A DNA stretch of 64,000 nt from Kineosporiaceae bacterium SCSIO 59966 (GTDB taxonomy: Bacteria > Actinomycetota > Actinomycetes > Actinomycetales > SCSIO-59966). Of the stretch, positions 17,535 to 30,272 are shown piece by piece. The notes under the pieces were generated by a model, which saw only the letters and a list, made by a program, of their open reading frames with translations, did no database searches and was not told where the DNA came from. The stretch lies in assembly GCA_020881835.1 (NCBI GenBank), contig CP052876.1, forward strand, positions 2,294,001 through 2,358,000. The letters run 5' to 3'. A program made the position numbers and the translations under genes. How positions within the stretch are numbered: position 1 is the first letter of the stretch; each line of letters begins with the position of its first letter.

Positions 17535-17780
17535 TCACCCCGGCACGTCACCGACGCGCCGCCAGCCGTCGGCGTCGACCTCGACCACCCCGGGCACCCG
17601 GAGCAGACCGGGCAGGGCCGCTGCGACGCCGACCGGGACGCGGACGACGACCGTCTCACCCCGGTGCAGATCCGCCAGGGCCTCCAGCTGGGCCCAGGGG
17701 TCCGTGGGGCCGAGGTCCACCGACGCCGGCGTCCCGTCCGGCACGAGCACGAAACGGGCGGGGCACTGCAGGTCACTCAC
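17535..17780 (-). CDS. Small hypothetical protein
   Basis: An 81-residue acidic protein starting at GTG 17780 (MSDLQCPARFVLVPDGTPAS). It is soluble with one Cys and three Trp, and I recognise no domain. An upstream in-frame start (17834) would overlap the MalY gene's start codon region and is less likely. It sits divergently to MalY and convergently to the oxidase gene. Confidence 0.5.
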   Translation of the reverse strand: MSDLQCPARFVLVPDGTPASVDLGPTDPWAQLEALADLHRGETVVVRVPVGVAAALPGLLRVPGVVEVDADGWRRVGDVPG

Positions 17781-17797
17781 GGCGGCAGCCTGCCACG

Positions 17798-18976
17798 ATG
17801 ACCCATGTGATCGAAGACCTCGACGACACCGCACTGCGCGCCCGGGCGAGCATCAAGTGGGACCTGGCCGAGCCGGACGTGCTGCCGGCCTGGGTGGCCG
17901 AGAGCGACTTCGCCCCCGCCCCGCCCGTCCACCAGGCCGTCACCGAGGCGGTGGCCCGGGGCGCATTCGGCTATCCCACCGTCGACGAGCGCACCGGGCT
18001 GCCCGAGGCGACGGCGGAGTACTGCGCGTCCGCGTGGGGCTGGCACGTCGACCCGGCACGGGTGCTGCTCAGCGGGGACGTCATGGCCGGAGTCCGGCTC
18101 GTGCTCGAGACGCTCTGCGAGAAGGCCCCCGTCGTCGTCCCGACACCGGCGTACCCGCCGTTCCTCGACGTCGTCCCGCTCACCGGACGCGAGCTCGTCA
18201 CCGTCCCGCTCGACCCGGACGCCGAGCACGCGGCGCTCGACCTGGACCAGGTCGCGGCCGCGCTGGCCGCGGGGGCCCGCACCGTGCTGCTGTGCAACCC
18301 GCACAACCCATGGGGCCGGGCGTTCACGGCGGAGGAGCTCACCGGCCTGCGCGACGTCGTCACCCGCTACGGGGCGCGGGTGGTCTCCGACGAGATCCAC
18401 GCCCCGCTGGTGCTACCCGGGGCACAGCACGTGCCGTACGCGTCGCTGCCCGGGACCACGGAGCACACGACGACCGTGCTGTCGGCGAGTAAGGCCTTCA
18501 ACGTTCCGGGCCTGAAGTGCGCGCAGATCGTCTGCGGGTCGGCCGCGGACCACGCCGCGCTGCGCCGGGTGCCCGTCGTCGCCAACCACGGTGTCTCCCC
18601 GCTGGGGACCGTGGCGAACACGGCGGCCTGGACCGAGGGCGGGCCGTGGCTGGCCGCCCTGATCGAGCGCCTCGACGCCAACCGGGGCCTGCTGGAGCGC
18701 CTCGTCGCCGAGCACCTGCCGGGGGTCCGGATGCGCCGGATGGAGGCGACCTACCTGGCCTGGCTCGACGTCCGGGCCCTTGACCTGCCCCGCTCCCCGG
18801 CGGCCATCGCGCTGGAACGTGGCCGGGTCATGGTCAACGACGGGCTCGCCTTCGGCCCGGGCGGGCAGGGCCACGTCCGGCTCAACACGGCGACGAGCCC
18901 CGAACGGCTGACCGAGGCGGTCCACCGCCTCGCCCGGGCCTGGTACGGCGACGGGCGGTCGGTGTCAGCTCGCTGA
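17798..18976 (+). CDS. MalY/PatB-type aminotransferase (cystathionine beta-lyase)
   Basis: A 392-residue PLP enzyme of fold type I. It begins with RASIKWDLAEPDVLPAWVAESDF, the MalY/PatB N-terminus, has NPHNPWGRAFT and the PLP-binding Lys in SASKAFNVPGLKCA, and closes with FGPGGQGHVRLN with the substrate-binding Arg. The family cleaves the C-S bond of cystathionine and related thioethers, and MalY of E. coli also modulates a regulator. Its stop overlaps the convergent mutase gene by 12 bases. Confidence 0.9.
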   Translation: MTHVIEDLDDTALRARASIKWDLAEPDVLPAWVAESDFAPAPPVHQAVTEAVARGAFGYPTVDERTGLPEATAEYCASAWGWHVDPARVLLSGDVMAGVRLVLETLCEKAPVVVPTPAYPPFLDVVPLTGRELVTVPLDPDAEHAALDLDQVAAALAAGARTVLLCNPHNPWGRAFTAEELTGLRDVVTRYGARVVSDEIHAPLVLPGAQHVPYASLPGTTEHTTTVLSASKAFNVPGLKCAQIVCGSAADHAALRRVPVVANHGVSPLGTVANTAAWTEGGPWLAALIERLDANRGLLERLVAEHLPGVRMRRMEATYLAWLDVRALDLPRSPAAIALERGRVMVNDGLAFGPGGQGHVRLNTATSPERLTEAVHRLARAWYGDGRSVSAR

Positions 18977-21079
18977 CTGCTGGTGCGCTGACTGTCGGTG
19001 CGCTGAGAGCTCCGGCAAGCCGTAGGCCCGCCGGATCGCGGCGACCACCCGGCCGAGGACCTCGTTGAGCCCGAAGTCCTTGGGCGTGAACACCTCGGCG
19101 ACGCCGGCCTCGCGCAGCCGGTGGGCGTCGCCGTCGGGGATGATCCCGCCGACGACGACCGGCACGTCACCGAGGTCGTGCTCCCGCAGCCCCTGCAGGA
19201 CCTGGGGCACCAGCTCCATGTGCGAGCCGGACAGCACCGACAGGCCGACGCAGTGCACGTCCTCGGCGACCGCGGCCGCGACGATCTGCGCCGGCGTGAG
19301 CCGGATGCCCTGGTAGACGACCTCGAAGCCGGCGTCCCGGGCGCGGACGGCGACCTGCTCGGCGCCGTTGGAGTGACCGTCCAGTCCGGGTTTGCCGACG
19401 AGCATCCGCAGCCGGGTGCCGAGCTCCTCACCGGTGCGCCGCACGGCCTCCCGCAGCGCGGCCAGCTCGCCGGCGGAATCCCCTGCCCCACCAGGCGCGC
19501 TCCGGTCCCGCCCGGACTCGTCCGCCACTGACGGCGTGCCGACCGAGCCGGACACCCCCGTCGGGGCGCGGTACTCACCGAACACCTCCCGCAGCGCACC
19601 TGACCACTCCCCCGTCGTCACCCCGGCCCGGGCGCACGCGAGCGTCGCCGGCACGAGGTTGGTGTCGCGGCGCGCCTCCTCGGTGAGCCGACGCAGCGCG
19701 TCGGCGGCAGCCTGCCGCCGGGCCGGGTCGGCGTCCCGCTCGGAGCGCCAGCGACGCACCGCCTCGACTGCGGCGGCCTCGACCCCCGGGTCCACGGTCT
19801 GGATCGCCGTGGTCAGGTCGGCGGTCAGCGGGCTGGGCTCGGTGCCGGTGAACCGGTTGACCCCGACGACGACGTCCTGCCCGGTCTCGATCCGGCGCCG
19901 GCGGGCGGCGTGCGAGGCGACGAGGGCCTGCTTCATGTACCCGGACTCGACGGCGGCGACGGCGCCGCCCATCGCCAGCACGCGATCGATCTCGGCGCGC
20001 GCGCCGTCCGCGATCTGGCGAACCTTCGCCTCGACCACCGGGCTGCCGTCGAACAGGTCCTCGTACTCCAGCAGGTCGGACTCGTAGGCGAGCACCTGCT
20101 GGATCCGCAGGCTCCACTGCTGGTCCCACGGCCGGGGCAGGCCGAGCGCCTCGTTCCAGGCCGGCAGCTGGACGGCGCGCGCCCGGGCCCGCTTGGACAG
20201 CGTCACCGCCAGCATCTCCAGCACGATCCGCTGGACGTTGTTCTCGGGCTGCGCCTCGGTCAGGCCCAAGGAGTTGACCTGGACGCCGTAGCGAAACCGC
20301 CGCTGGCGCTCGTCGCTCACCCCGTAGCGCTCCCGGGTCAGCTCGTCCCACAGCTCGACGAAGGCGCGCATCTTGCACATCTCCTCGACGAACCGGACCC
20401 CGGCGTTGACGAAGAACGAGATCCGGCCGACCACCTCCCCGAACCGCTCCGGCGGCACCTGGCCGGAGTCCCGGACGGCGTCGAGGACCGCGATCGCCGT
20501 GCACATCGAGTAGGCGATCTCCTGCACCGGCGTCGCGCCGGCCTCCTGGAGGTGGTAGCTGCAGATGTTGATCGGGTTCCACCGCGGGACCTCCGCCACG
20601 GTGTACGCGATGAGGTCCGTGACGAGCCGCAGGCTGGGCCCGGGTGGGAAGGCGTAGGTCCCGCGGGAGAGGTACTCCTTGATGATGTCGTTCTGCGTGG
20701 TGCCGGTCAGCTGACCGGGTGCCGCCCCCTGCTCCTCGGCGACGACCTGGTACAGCGCGAACAGCCACATCGCGGTCGCGTTGATGGTCATCGACGTGTT
20801 CATCTCGGCGAGCGGGATGCCGTCGAACAGGGCGCGCATGTCACCGACGTGGCTGACCGGGACACCGACCTTGCCGACCTCGCCCCGGGCGAGCTCGTGG
20901 TCGGGGTCGTAACCGGTCTGGGTCGGCAGGTCGAAGGCGACGGACAGGCCGGTCTGGCCCTTCTCGAGGTTGCGCCGGTACAGCGCGTTGGACTCCCGGG
21001 CGCTGGAGTGCCCGGCGTAGGTCCGCATCACCCACGGCCGGTCGCGCTCGGGCCGGCTCGGCTGGGACGGGTCAGTCAT
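18965..21079 (-). CDS. meaA: Ethylmalonyl-CoA mutase (MeaA type), B12-dependent
   Basis: A 704-residue single-chain mutase. The catalytic barrel spans residues ~1-530 (RPWVMRTYAGHSSARESNALYRRNLEKG, SVAFDLPTQTGYDPDHE, TGTTQNDIIKEYLSRGTYAFPP). The cobalamin-binding domain spans ~575-695 with GLDGHSNGAEQVAVRARDAG and the GLSVLSGSH block. An alanine-rich, Ser/Gly-rich linker joins them. The TGTTQNDIIKEYLSRGTYAFPP segment is typical of the MeaA/ethylmalonyl-CoA mutase clade rather than methylmalonyl-CoA mutase. It isomerises (2R)-ethylmalonyl-CoA to methylsuccinyl-CoA. ATG 21079 has GGAGG seven bases upstream. The C-terminus ends in an odd SAHRQSAHQQSAS repeat. Confidence 0.9.
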   Translation of the reverse strand: MTDPSQPSRPERDRPWVMRTYAGHSSARESNALYRRNLEKGQTGLSVAFDLPTQTGYDPDHELARGEVGKVGVPVSHVGDMRALFDGIPLAEMNTSMTINATAMWLFALYQVVAEEQGAAPGQLTGTTQNDIIKEYLSRGTYAFPPGPSLRLVTDLIAYTVAEVPRWNPINICSYHLQEAGATPVQEIAYSMCTAIAVLDAVRDSGQVPPERFGEVVGRISFFVNAGVRFVEEMCKMRAFVELWDELTRERYGVSDERQRRFRYGVQVNSLGLTEAQPENNVQRIVLEMLAVTLSKRARARAVQLPAWNEALGLPRPWDQQWSLRIQQVLAYESDLLEYEDLFDGSPVVEAKVRQIADGARAEIDRVLAMGGAVAAVESGYMKQALVASHAARRRRIETGQDVVVGVNRFTGTEPSPLTADLTTAIQTVDPGVEAAAVEAVRRWRSERDADPARRQAAADALRRLTEEARRDTNLVPATLACARAGVTTGEWSGALREVFGEYRAPTGVSGSVGTPSVADESGRDRSAPGGAGDSAGELAALREAVRRTGEELGTRLRMLVGKPGLDGHSNGAEQVAVRARDAGFEVVYQGIRLTPAQIVAAAVAEDVHCVGLSVLSGSHMELVPQVLQGLREHDLGDVPVVVGGIIPDGDAHRLREAGVAEVFTPKDFGLNEVLGRVVAAIRRAYGLPELSAHRQSAHQQSAS

Positions 21080-21215
21080 CGGTCGACCTCCTGGCAGGTG
21101 CGGTGAGGCTACCGACCGGTACCGCCGTTGCGGGAGGTCAACCGGTGGTGAGGGTGGCCACTTCCGGACCGGGCGAGGAGCGGCACCGCCGGGCACCGCG
21201 GCGCACACTGGACCA

Positions 21216-21554
21216 GTGTCGTCGTGGGAGAGCTACTCCTACCTGCTCGGCCCGGTCGTCGCGTTCGGGATGGTGGCCGTGCTGGCGCTGCTGCTGCGCT
21301 GGGCGTTCTCCCGCGGCCACTCGCTGGTGGAGTCCCCGCCCCGGGCGGGTGCCCCGCAGGACTACGGCCTGCTCGTCCCCGTCGCCGAACCCGCCACCTT
21401 CGTCGAGGCCGAGGCGCTGCGCCGCCGGCTCGCCGAGGCGGGGATCACCGCGACCCTGGCGCCGACCACCCTGGGACCGCGGGTGCTCGTCTTCCCCCGG
21501 GACGCCGACGCGGCCCGGGCCGTCCTTGGGGACCGGCCCGGCCCCCGGGACTGA
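21216..21554 (+). CDS. Small membrane-anchored protein of unknown function
   Basis: A 112-residue protein with one membrane segment (LLGPVVAFGMVAVLALLLRWAF, residues ~10-31) and a small soluble domain with EPATFVEAEALRRRLAEAGITATLAPTTLG, which resembles the DUF2007-type signal-transducing fold in shape. The GTG start is at 21216; a CACACT hexamer six bases before could be its -10. Function unknown. It lies between divergent meaA and convergent murA. Confidence 0.6.
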   Translation: MSSWESYSYLLGPVVAFGMVAVLALLLRWAFSRGHSLVESPPRAGAPQDYGLLVPVAEPATFVEAEALRRRLAEAGITATLAPTTLGPRVLVFPRDADAARAVLGDRPGPRD

Positions 21555-21584
21555 CCGGTACGGCGGCCGCAGGGGCCACCGGGA

Positions 21585-22874
21585 TCAGGGAGCGAGCAGG
21601 CCGGTGGCGTCGTCCACGGTGGTCCGGCGCACCTGGGCCCCCAGACCCGCCAGCGTCCCGACAAGGTCCTCGTACCCGCGGTCCACGTGGCCGGCCCCCT
21701 CGACGGTCGTCACCCCGTCGGCGACGAGGCCGGCCACGACGAGGGCAGCGCCGGCGCGGATGTCGGTCGCCACGACCGGCGCCCCGGACAGGCGTGGCCG
21801 TCCCCGCACGAGCACGTGGTGGCCGTCCACCCGGACGTCGGCGCCGAGCCGGGCGACCTCGTCGACGAACCGGAACCGGGACTCGAACAGGTTCTCGGTG
21901 ATCACCGCGGAGCCGAGGGACACCGCGCCGAGCGCGACGGCGAACGGCTGCAGGTCGGTCGGGAAGCCGGGGTACGGCAGCGTCGCGACGTCCACCGCCT
22001 GCGCGCGGCGCGGCCCGACGACCCGGAAGCCGGCGGCGTCGGCCAGGACGTCGGCACCGGCAGCGCGCAGCTTGTCCAGCGGCAGCCGCAGGTGGTCGGC
22101 GCGCCCGCCGCGCACCAGCACGTCCCCGCCGGTTGCCGCCGCCGCGTACGCCCACGAGCCGGCCACCACCCGGTCGGCGACCACCCGGTGCTCGACCGGG
22201 TGCAGACGCTCGACGCCCTCGACGACGAGACGACCGGTGCCGACGCCGTCGATCCGCGCGCCCATCGCGACGAGCATCTCCGCGAGGTCGACCACCTCCG
22301 GCTCGCGGGCCGCGTTGTCGAGCACCGTGGTGCCCCTGGCCAGGGCGGCCGCCATGAGCAGGTTCTCCGTCGCCCCCACCGAGGGGAAGGCCAGCGGCAC
22401 CTCGGCGCCGGTCAGCCCACGGGGCGCCTGCGCGACGAGGTAGCCGTGGTCGACGTGCACCGTCGCGCCCAGGGCCTCCAGACCGGCGACGTGGAGGTCC
22501 AGACCGCGCGAGCCGATGGCGTCGCCGCCGGGCATCGCCACGTCGACGCGGCCGACCCGGGCGACGAGCGGGCCGAGCACGCTGATGGAGGCGCGCATCG
22601 CCCGCACCAGCTCGTAGTCGGCCCGGTGCCCCGGCTCGTCCGGCACGTCCACGGTGACGGCGTGCGCGTCGGTGTCGTGCTCGACCGTGCACCCGAGCCG
22701 GCGCAGCAGCTCGGCCATGATCCGGACGTCGAGAATGTCCGGGACGTCGAGCAGGGTGCTGTGCCCGGGCGCCAGCAGGCAACCGGCCATGAGCTTGAGC
22801 ACGCTGTTCTTCGCCCCGCGCACAGTGACCTCGCCCTGCAGCCGGGCCCCGCCGGCGACCTCGATGCGCTCCAC
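21585..22874 (-). CDS. murA: UDP-N-acetylglucosamine 1-carboxyvinyltransferase (Asp-type MurA)
   Basis: A 429-residue enzyme that starts peptidoglycan precursor synthesis by moving enolpyruvate from PEP to UDP-GlcNAc. Conserved blocks are [16 protein letters not shown] near the N-terminus, [30 protein letters not shown] and [12 protein letters not shown]. The flexible loop reads [15 protein letters not shown]; the Cys that attacks fosfomycin in E. coli is Asp here, exactly as in M. tuberculosis MurA. The GTG at 22874 is divergent from the cobalamin adenosyltransferase, the arrangement known from mycobacteria. An in-frame -10-like TACGAT precedes it by eight bases. Confidence 0.94.
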   Translation of the reverse strand: MERIEVAGGARLQGEVTVRGAKNSVLKLMAGCLLAPGHSTLLDVPDILDVRIMAELLRRLGCTVEHDTDAHAVTVDVPDEPGHRADYELVRAMRASISVLGPLVARVGRVDVAMPGGDAIGSRGLDLHVAGLEALGATVHVDHGYLVAQAPRGLTGAEVPLAFPSVGATENLLMAAALARGTTVLDNAAREPEVVDLAEMLVAMGARIDGVGTGRLVVEGVERLHPVEHRVVADRVVAGSWAYAAAATGGDVLVRGGRADHLRLPLDKLRAAGADVLADAAGFRVVGPRRAQAVDVATLPYPGFPTDLQPFAVALGAVSLGSAVITENLFESRFRFVDEVARLGADVRVDGHHVLVRGRPRLSGAPVVATDIRAGAALVVAGLVADGVTTVEGAGHVDRGYEDLVGTLAGLGAQVRRTTVDDATGLLAP

Positions 22875-22901
22875 GACCGGCGATCGTAGGGGGGCGCGTC
22901 G

Positions 22902-22907
22902 TAGTGT
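22902..22907 (+). promoter_or_regulatory. Leaderless-type -10 box (TAGTGT)
   Basis: TAGTGT ends six bases before ATG 22914 with no ribosome site, so the adenosyltransferase mRNA is probably leaderless. A mirrored TACGAT (minus strand, 22883-22888) serves murA. Confidence 0.5.
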
Positions 22908-22913
22908 CACGCC

Positions 22914-23549
22914 ATGGTCAACCTCACCCGCATCTACACCCGAACCGGCGACGACGGCACGACTGCCCTCGGTGACTTCAGCCGGACCCGCAAGACCGAC
23001 GCCCGGCTGGTCGCCTACGCCGACGTCGACGAGGCCAACTCGGCGATCGGCGTCGTGCTGGCCGCCCCGGACGCGGCCGACGTCCTCGGCGAGGACGTCA
23101 TCACCCTGCTGACCCGGGTGCAGAACGACCTGTTCGACGTCGGCGCCGACCTGTGCACACCGCTCGCGCCGACCTACGAGCACCCCCCGCTGCGGGTGCG
23201 CGAGCAGTGGGTGGAGGAGCTCGAGCAGGCCTGCGACACCTACAACGAGCCGTTGGCGCGGCTGCGCTCGTTCGTCCTGCCCGGCGGGACGCCGGCCTCG
23301 GCGGGGCTGCACGTGGCCCGCACCGTCGTGCGGCGCGCCGAGCGGGCGGCCTGGGCGGCGATCGAGTCCTACGGCACCGGCGAGCACGGCGGCGTCAACC
23401 CGCTGACGGCGACGTACCTCAACCGCCTGTCCGACCTGCTGTTCATCCTCGCCCGGTACGCCAACCGGTCGGCCGGCGACGTGCTGTGGCAGCCCGGCGG
23501 CGGCCGCCAGGAGGCGCCGGTCCGTCGGCCGCGGCGGCAGGACACCTAG
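22914..23549 (+). CDS. ATP:cob(I)alamin adenosyltransferase, PduO type
   Basis: A 211-residue PduO-family enzyme. It begins [21 protein letters not shown], whose TRTGDDGTT block binds ATP, and contains [16 protein letters not shown] and [24 protein letters not shown], the C-terminal signature. It transfers the adenosyl group of ATP to cob(I)alamin to make coenzyme B12, which the mutase at 18965-21079 requires. It is divergent from murA with 39 bases between start codons. Confidence 0.94.
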   Translation: MVNLTRIYTRTGDDGTTALGDFSRTRKTDARLVAYADVDEANSAIGVVLAAPDAADVLGEDVITLLTRVQNDLFDVGADLCTPLAPTYEHPPLRVREQWVEELEQACDTYNEPLARLRSFVLPGGTPASAGLHVARTVVRRAERAAWAAIESYGTGEHGGVNPLTATYLNRLSDLLFILARYANRSAGDVLWQPGGGRQEAPVRRPRRQDT

Positions 23550-23568
23550 GTCCTGGTCCGCCGGGCGC

Positions 23569-24000
23569 TCAGGTCACGCGGGCGGTCTGCCCGGGCGGTG
23601 CGGACTCCAGCCACGAGGCCAGGCCGGTGTACGCGTCCTCGGTCATGGCCAGGTCGAGGTCGTCCCCGCGGTGGCGGCAGTGGACGACGACGGCCTGCGG
23701 GACGACCGCGGTCACCTCCGGGCCCTGGGTGGGGCGGCGGTCGACCACCACGAGGTCCCCGCGGCGCCAGGTGGCCTTGGGTCGCAGCGAGAACGAGAAC
23801 ACCCGGAACCACTCGAGCCGGTCGTAGCCGTAGCGAGCGACGCCAAGACTCCAGTGGCCGTCGGGCAGGCGCAGCGAGCAGTCGAAGGACGCCCGACGCC
23901 GGGCCAGCCCCTGCCGGCGCAGGACGAACGCGGCGGCCAGGACGACGAGGAGCAGGGTGAGACCGAGGGCGGCCAGCAGGGGGACGACGAGCTCCTCCAC
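23569..24000 (-). CDS. DUF2550 membrane protein
   Basis: A 143-residue protein with one N-terminal membrane helix ([20 protein letters not shown]) followed by a soluble domain ([23 protein letters not shown]) with many Arg and Trp. This is the DUF2550 family, found next to the ATP synthase operon throughout actinobacteria (for example M. tuberculosis Rv1312). It follows atpC by 14 bases, so it belongs to the operon. Function unknown. Confidence 0.85.
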   Translation of the reverse strand: MEELVVPLLAALGLTLLLVVLAAAFVLRRQGLARRRASFDCSLRLPDGHWSLGVARYGYDRLEWFRVFSFSLRPKATWRRGDLVVVDRRPTQGPEVTAVVPQAVVVHCRHRGDDLDLAMTEDAYTGLASWLESAPPGQTARVT

Positions 24001-24014
24001 GTGGCCGCCTCGGA

Positions 24015-24296
24015 CTACCGGGAGGCCGTGGTCTCGTCCGGCATGGTCACGTCGTCGAGCACCAGCACGACGCGGTCGTGCTCGACGGACAGGAACCCGC
24101 CGCCCGTGCTCACCGTCACCGGGGAACCGCTGACGGGGTGCACCCGGACCTCACCCTGGACGAGGGCGCCGAGCACCGGGGTGTGGCCCGGCATGACGCC
24201 GAGCTCGCCCTCCGTGGTCCGGGCCACGACGAGCGATGCCTCGCCGGACCAGACCGTCCGGTCGGCTGCGACGAGCTCGACATGGAGTTCGGCCAC
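24015..24296 (-). CDS. atpC: F1 ATP synthase epsilon subunit
   Basis: A 93-residue beta-sandwich domain (AELHVELVAADRTVWSGEASLVVARTTEGELGVMPGHTPVLGAL). It lacks the C-terminal helical hairpin of longer homologues, so it ends soon after GGGFLSVEHDRVVLVLDD; short epsilon subunits are common in actinobacteria. The GTG at 24296 is fixed by GGAGG about ten bases upstream and by the start of homology. It is separated from atpD by a strong hairpin. Confidence 0.92.
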   Translation of the reverse strand: MAELHVELVAADRTVWSGEASLVVARTTEGELGVMPGHTPVLGALVQGEVRVHPVSGSPVTVSTGGGFLSVEHDRVVLVLDDVTMPDETTASR

Positions 24297-24384
24297 GGGT
24301 TCACGCCTCCTGCGTCCGGGGGGGCCGCCGGTCCTGGCGGCGGTGCGGTGCCGAGAATAGCCACCGCCGGACACGACAACGACG

Positions 24385-24419
24385 CGGGGCCCGCACCGGG
24401 TCGACCGGTGCAGGCCCCG
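24385..24419 (-). terminator. 15-bp stem between atpD and atpC (attenuator-like)
   Basis: In the minus-strand RNA the arms CGGGGCCUGCACCGG and CCGGUGCGGGCCCCG pair over 15 bp with one G-U and a five-base loop. There is no U tract. Its place between two genes of one operon suggests partial termination or mRNA stabilisation that sets epsilon below beta levels; this is inference. Confidence 0.6.
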
Positions 24420-24437
24420 TGACGTGCGGGACTGCGG

Positions 24438-26821
<2,384 letters not shown>

Positions 26822-26857
26822 GTGCTCTGCTCTCTCGTCGTCTGCTCGAGGCCGCCG

Positions 26858-28495
26858 TCAGCGCTTCTGCCGGACGATCTTCTCCTGCTCGACCTCGGCC
26901 TCGTCGATCGCCTCGGCCTCCTCGTGGCCGGCCTGGACGAGGCCGGCGTCCTGCCCGCCGGAGAAGCCCTGCAGGAAGGACTGCACCTCGCGCTCCAGGG
27001 TGGCCGCGGTGTCGTCCTCGAACGTGCCGGTCTCCCGGATGGTCGACAGGACGTCGGTGGAGCGGCGCAGGTGGTCGAGGAACTCGGTCTCGAAGCGGCG
27101 GACGTCGCCGACCGCGACCTTGTCGAGCTGGCCGGAGGTCCCCAGCCAGATCGACACGACCTGCTCCTCCACCGGGTACGGCGCGTACTGGGGCTGCTTG
27201 AGCAGCTCCATCAGGCGCTGGCCGCGGTTGAGCTGCTGACGGGAGGCTGCGTCGAGGTCCGAGGCGAACATCGCGAACGCCTCCAGGGCCCGGTACTGCG
27301 CCAGGTCCACGCGCAGCGAGCCCGCCACCGTCTTCATCGCCTTGATCTGGGCGGCGCCGCCGACCCGCGAGACCGAGGTGCCGACGTCGACCGCGGGGCG
27401 CTGGTTGGCGTTGAACAGGTCGGACTGCAGGAAGATCTGACCGTCGGTGATCGAGATGACGTTCGTCGGGATGTAGGCCGAGATGTCGTTGGCCTTGGTC
27501 TCGATCAGCGGCAGCCCCGTCATCGACCCGGCGCCGAGCTCGTCGGACAGCTTCGCGCAGCGCTCGAGCAGCCGGGAGTGCAGGTAGAACACGTCACCGG
27601 GGTACGCCTCACGACCCGGCGGGCGGCGCAGCAGCAGGGACACGGCGCGGTAGGCCTCGGCCTGCTTGGACAGGTCGTCGAACACGATGAGGACGTGCTT
27701 GCCGCCGTACATCCAGTGCTGGCCGATGGCCGAGCCGGTGTAGGGCGCGATGTACTTGTAGCCGGCCGGGTCGGACGCCGGGGCCGCGACGATCGTCGTG
27801 TACTCCAGCGCCCCGGCGTCCTCCAGCGCGTCACGGATCGAGGCGATGGTGGAGCCCTTCTGACCGACGGCTACGTAGATGCAGCGGACCTGCTTGCTCG
27901 GGTCCCCGGTCTCCCAGAACTCCTTCTGGTTGATGATCGTGTCGATGGCGATGGCCGTCTTGCCGGTCTGCCGGTCGCCGATGATGAGCTGGCGCTGGCC
28001 GCGACCGATCGGGGTCATCGAGTCGATGGCCTTGATCCCGGTCTGCAGCGGCTCGTGGACCGACTTGCGGGCCATCACGCCGGGCGCCTGCAGCTCCAGG
28101 GCGCGGCGGCCCTCGGCCTCGATCTCGCCGAGCCCGTCGATCGGGTTGCCGAGCGGGTCGACGACCCGACCGAGAAAGCCGTCGCCGACCGGCGCGGAGA
28201 GGATCTCCCCGGTGCGGCGGACCTCCTGGCCCTCGTCGATGCCGGTGAACTCGCCGAGGACGACGACGCCGATCTCCCGGACGTCGAGGTTGAGCGCCAG
28301 GCCGCGGGTGCCGTCGGCGAACTCGAGCAGCTCGTTGGCCATGACGCCCGGCAGGCCCTCGACCCGGGCGATGCCGTCACCGGCCTCGGTGACCCGCCCG
28401 ACCTCCTCGCGGGAGGCCGCGCCGGGCTCGTAGGACTGGACGAAGGCGTCCAGCGCGCTCCGGATCTCCTCCGGTCGGATCGTCAGCTCCGCCAT
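26858..28495 (-). CDS. atpA: F1 ATP synthase alpha subunit
   Basis: A 545-residue non-catalytic nucleotide-binding subunit with P-loop [13 protein letters not shown], the block [42 protein letters not shown] and the alpha-specific [18 protein letters not shown]. It has a C-terminal acidic extension ([18 protein letters not shown]) beyond the usual end, as in other actinobacteria. It follows atpH by 71 bases. Confidence 0.98.
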   Translation of the reverse strand: MAELTIRPEEIRSALDAFVQSYEPGAASREEVGRVTEAGDGIARVEGLPGVMANELLEFADGTRGLALNLDVREIGVVVLGEFTGIDEGQEVRRTGEILSAPVGDGFLGRVVDPLGNPIDGLGEIEAEGRRALELQAPGVMARKSVHEPLQTGIKAIDSMTPIGRGQRQLIIGDRQTGKTAIAIDTIINQKEFWETGDPSKQVRCIYVAVGQKGSTIASIRDALEDAGALEYTTIVAAPASDPAGYKYIAPYTGSAIGQHWMYGGKHVLIVFDDLSKQAEAYRAVSLLLRRPPGREAYPGDVFYLHSRLLERCAKLSDELGAGSMTGLPLIETKANDISAYIPTNVISITDGQIFLQSDLFNANQRPAVDVGTSVSRVGGAAQIKAMKTVAGSLRVDLAQYRALEAFAMFASDLDAASRQQLNRGQRLMELLKQPQYAPYPVEEQVVSIWLGTSGQLDKVAVGDVRRFETEFLDHLRRSTDVLSTIRETGTFEDDTAATLEREVQSFLQGFSGGQDAGLVQAGHEEAEAIDEAEVEQEKIVRQKR

Positions 28496-28566
28496 CTTCG
28501 ATGTCCCTGCTTCCTGAAGTCTGTGGTTCCTGCAGTCTGTGGTGCCGTGAGGTCAAGTGTGGCTCG

Positions 28567-29384
28567 TCAGCCGGCGAGCCGGCGTCGGGCGTCGTCGAGG
28601 CGGCTCAGGACGCTGGCGTCGATGACCTCGTCGCCGACCTGGACCCGCAGACCGCCGACGATCTCGGGGTCCACCTCGATGTTGAGCCGCATCGTCGTGC
28701 CGTACACGCGCTCGAGCAGCCGGGCCAGTCGCTCGCGCTGGTCCTCGGTGAGCGGCACCGCCGCGGTGACCCGGGCGAGAAGCCGCTCGCGCCGCCGGGC
28801 GGCGACGGCGCCGAAGGCGTCGAGGGCGTCCGGCACGGAGCGGCCGCGGGGGTGGGTGACGGCCTGGACGGCGAGCACGAGGGTCGGCTCGTGGACCTTG
28901 CCCTCCAGGAGCCGGCGGACCAGCGCCGTGCGGTCCTCCAGCGGGGCCTCCCGGCTCCCGAGCGCCTGGCCGAGCTCCCGGTGGCCCTCGACGAGCCGGG
29001 CGAACCGGAACAGCTCGTCCTCGACGGCGTCGAGGACGCCCTGGTGCTCGGCGGCGGCGAGGACCGCGACGACGCCGAGGTGCTCGGCGGCGTCGACCAC
29101 GTCGCGGGCCTGCGACCAGCGGTCCCGGGCCAGCCCGGCGACCAGGGCCCGGGTGGCGTCGTTGACCTTGCCCTCGAGCAGCCGGTCGACGAGCGCCGCC
29201 TTGACCTGCCCGTCACGGGAGGGGTCGGTCAGCGCCCGGCGCAACGCGCCCGAGGAGTCCAGCAGCCGCGCGACCGCGAACAGCTCACCGCCGACCTCGG
29301 CGGCAGCGGCCGGGTCAAGGGTGCCCAGGAGCGGCTCCACCCGCTCCTCGGCCGCCGCCAGGGACTGCCTGCTGGTGCCGCGCA

Positions 29385-29385
<1 letters not shown>
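28567..29385 (-). CDS. atpH: F1Fo ATP synthase delta subunit
   Basis: A 272-residue OSCP-like subunit. It has the N-terminal helical domain and the C-terminal VTAAVPLTEDQRERLARLLERVYG and VDPEIVGGLRVQVGDEVIDASVLSRL signature. At 272 residues it has the longer form common in actinobacteria, but it is not fused to the b subunit as in mycobacteria. It overlaps the atpF stop by one base. Confidence 0.95.

Positions 29386-30272
<887 letters not shown>

Noticed and set aside
15779-17776. A 665-codon minus-strand frame opposite nucS and the DAO-type gene.
   Set aside because: Repetitive Arg/Pro/His/Val composition with no domain; an antisense shadow of two well-identified genes.
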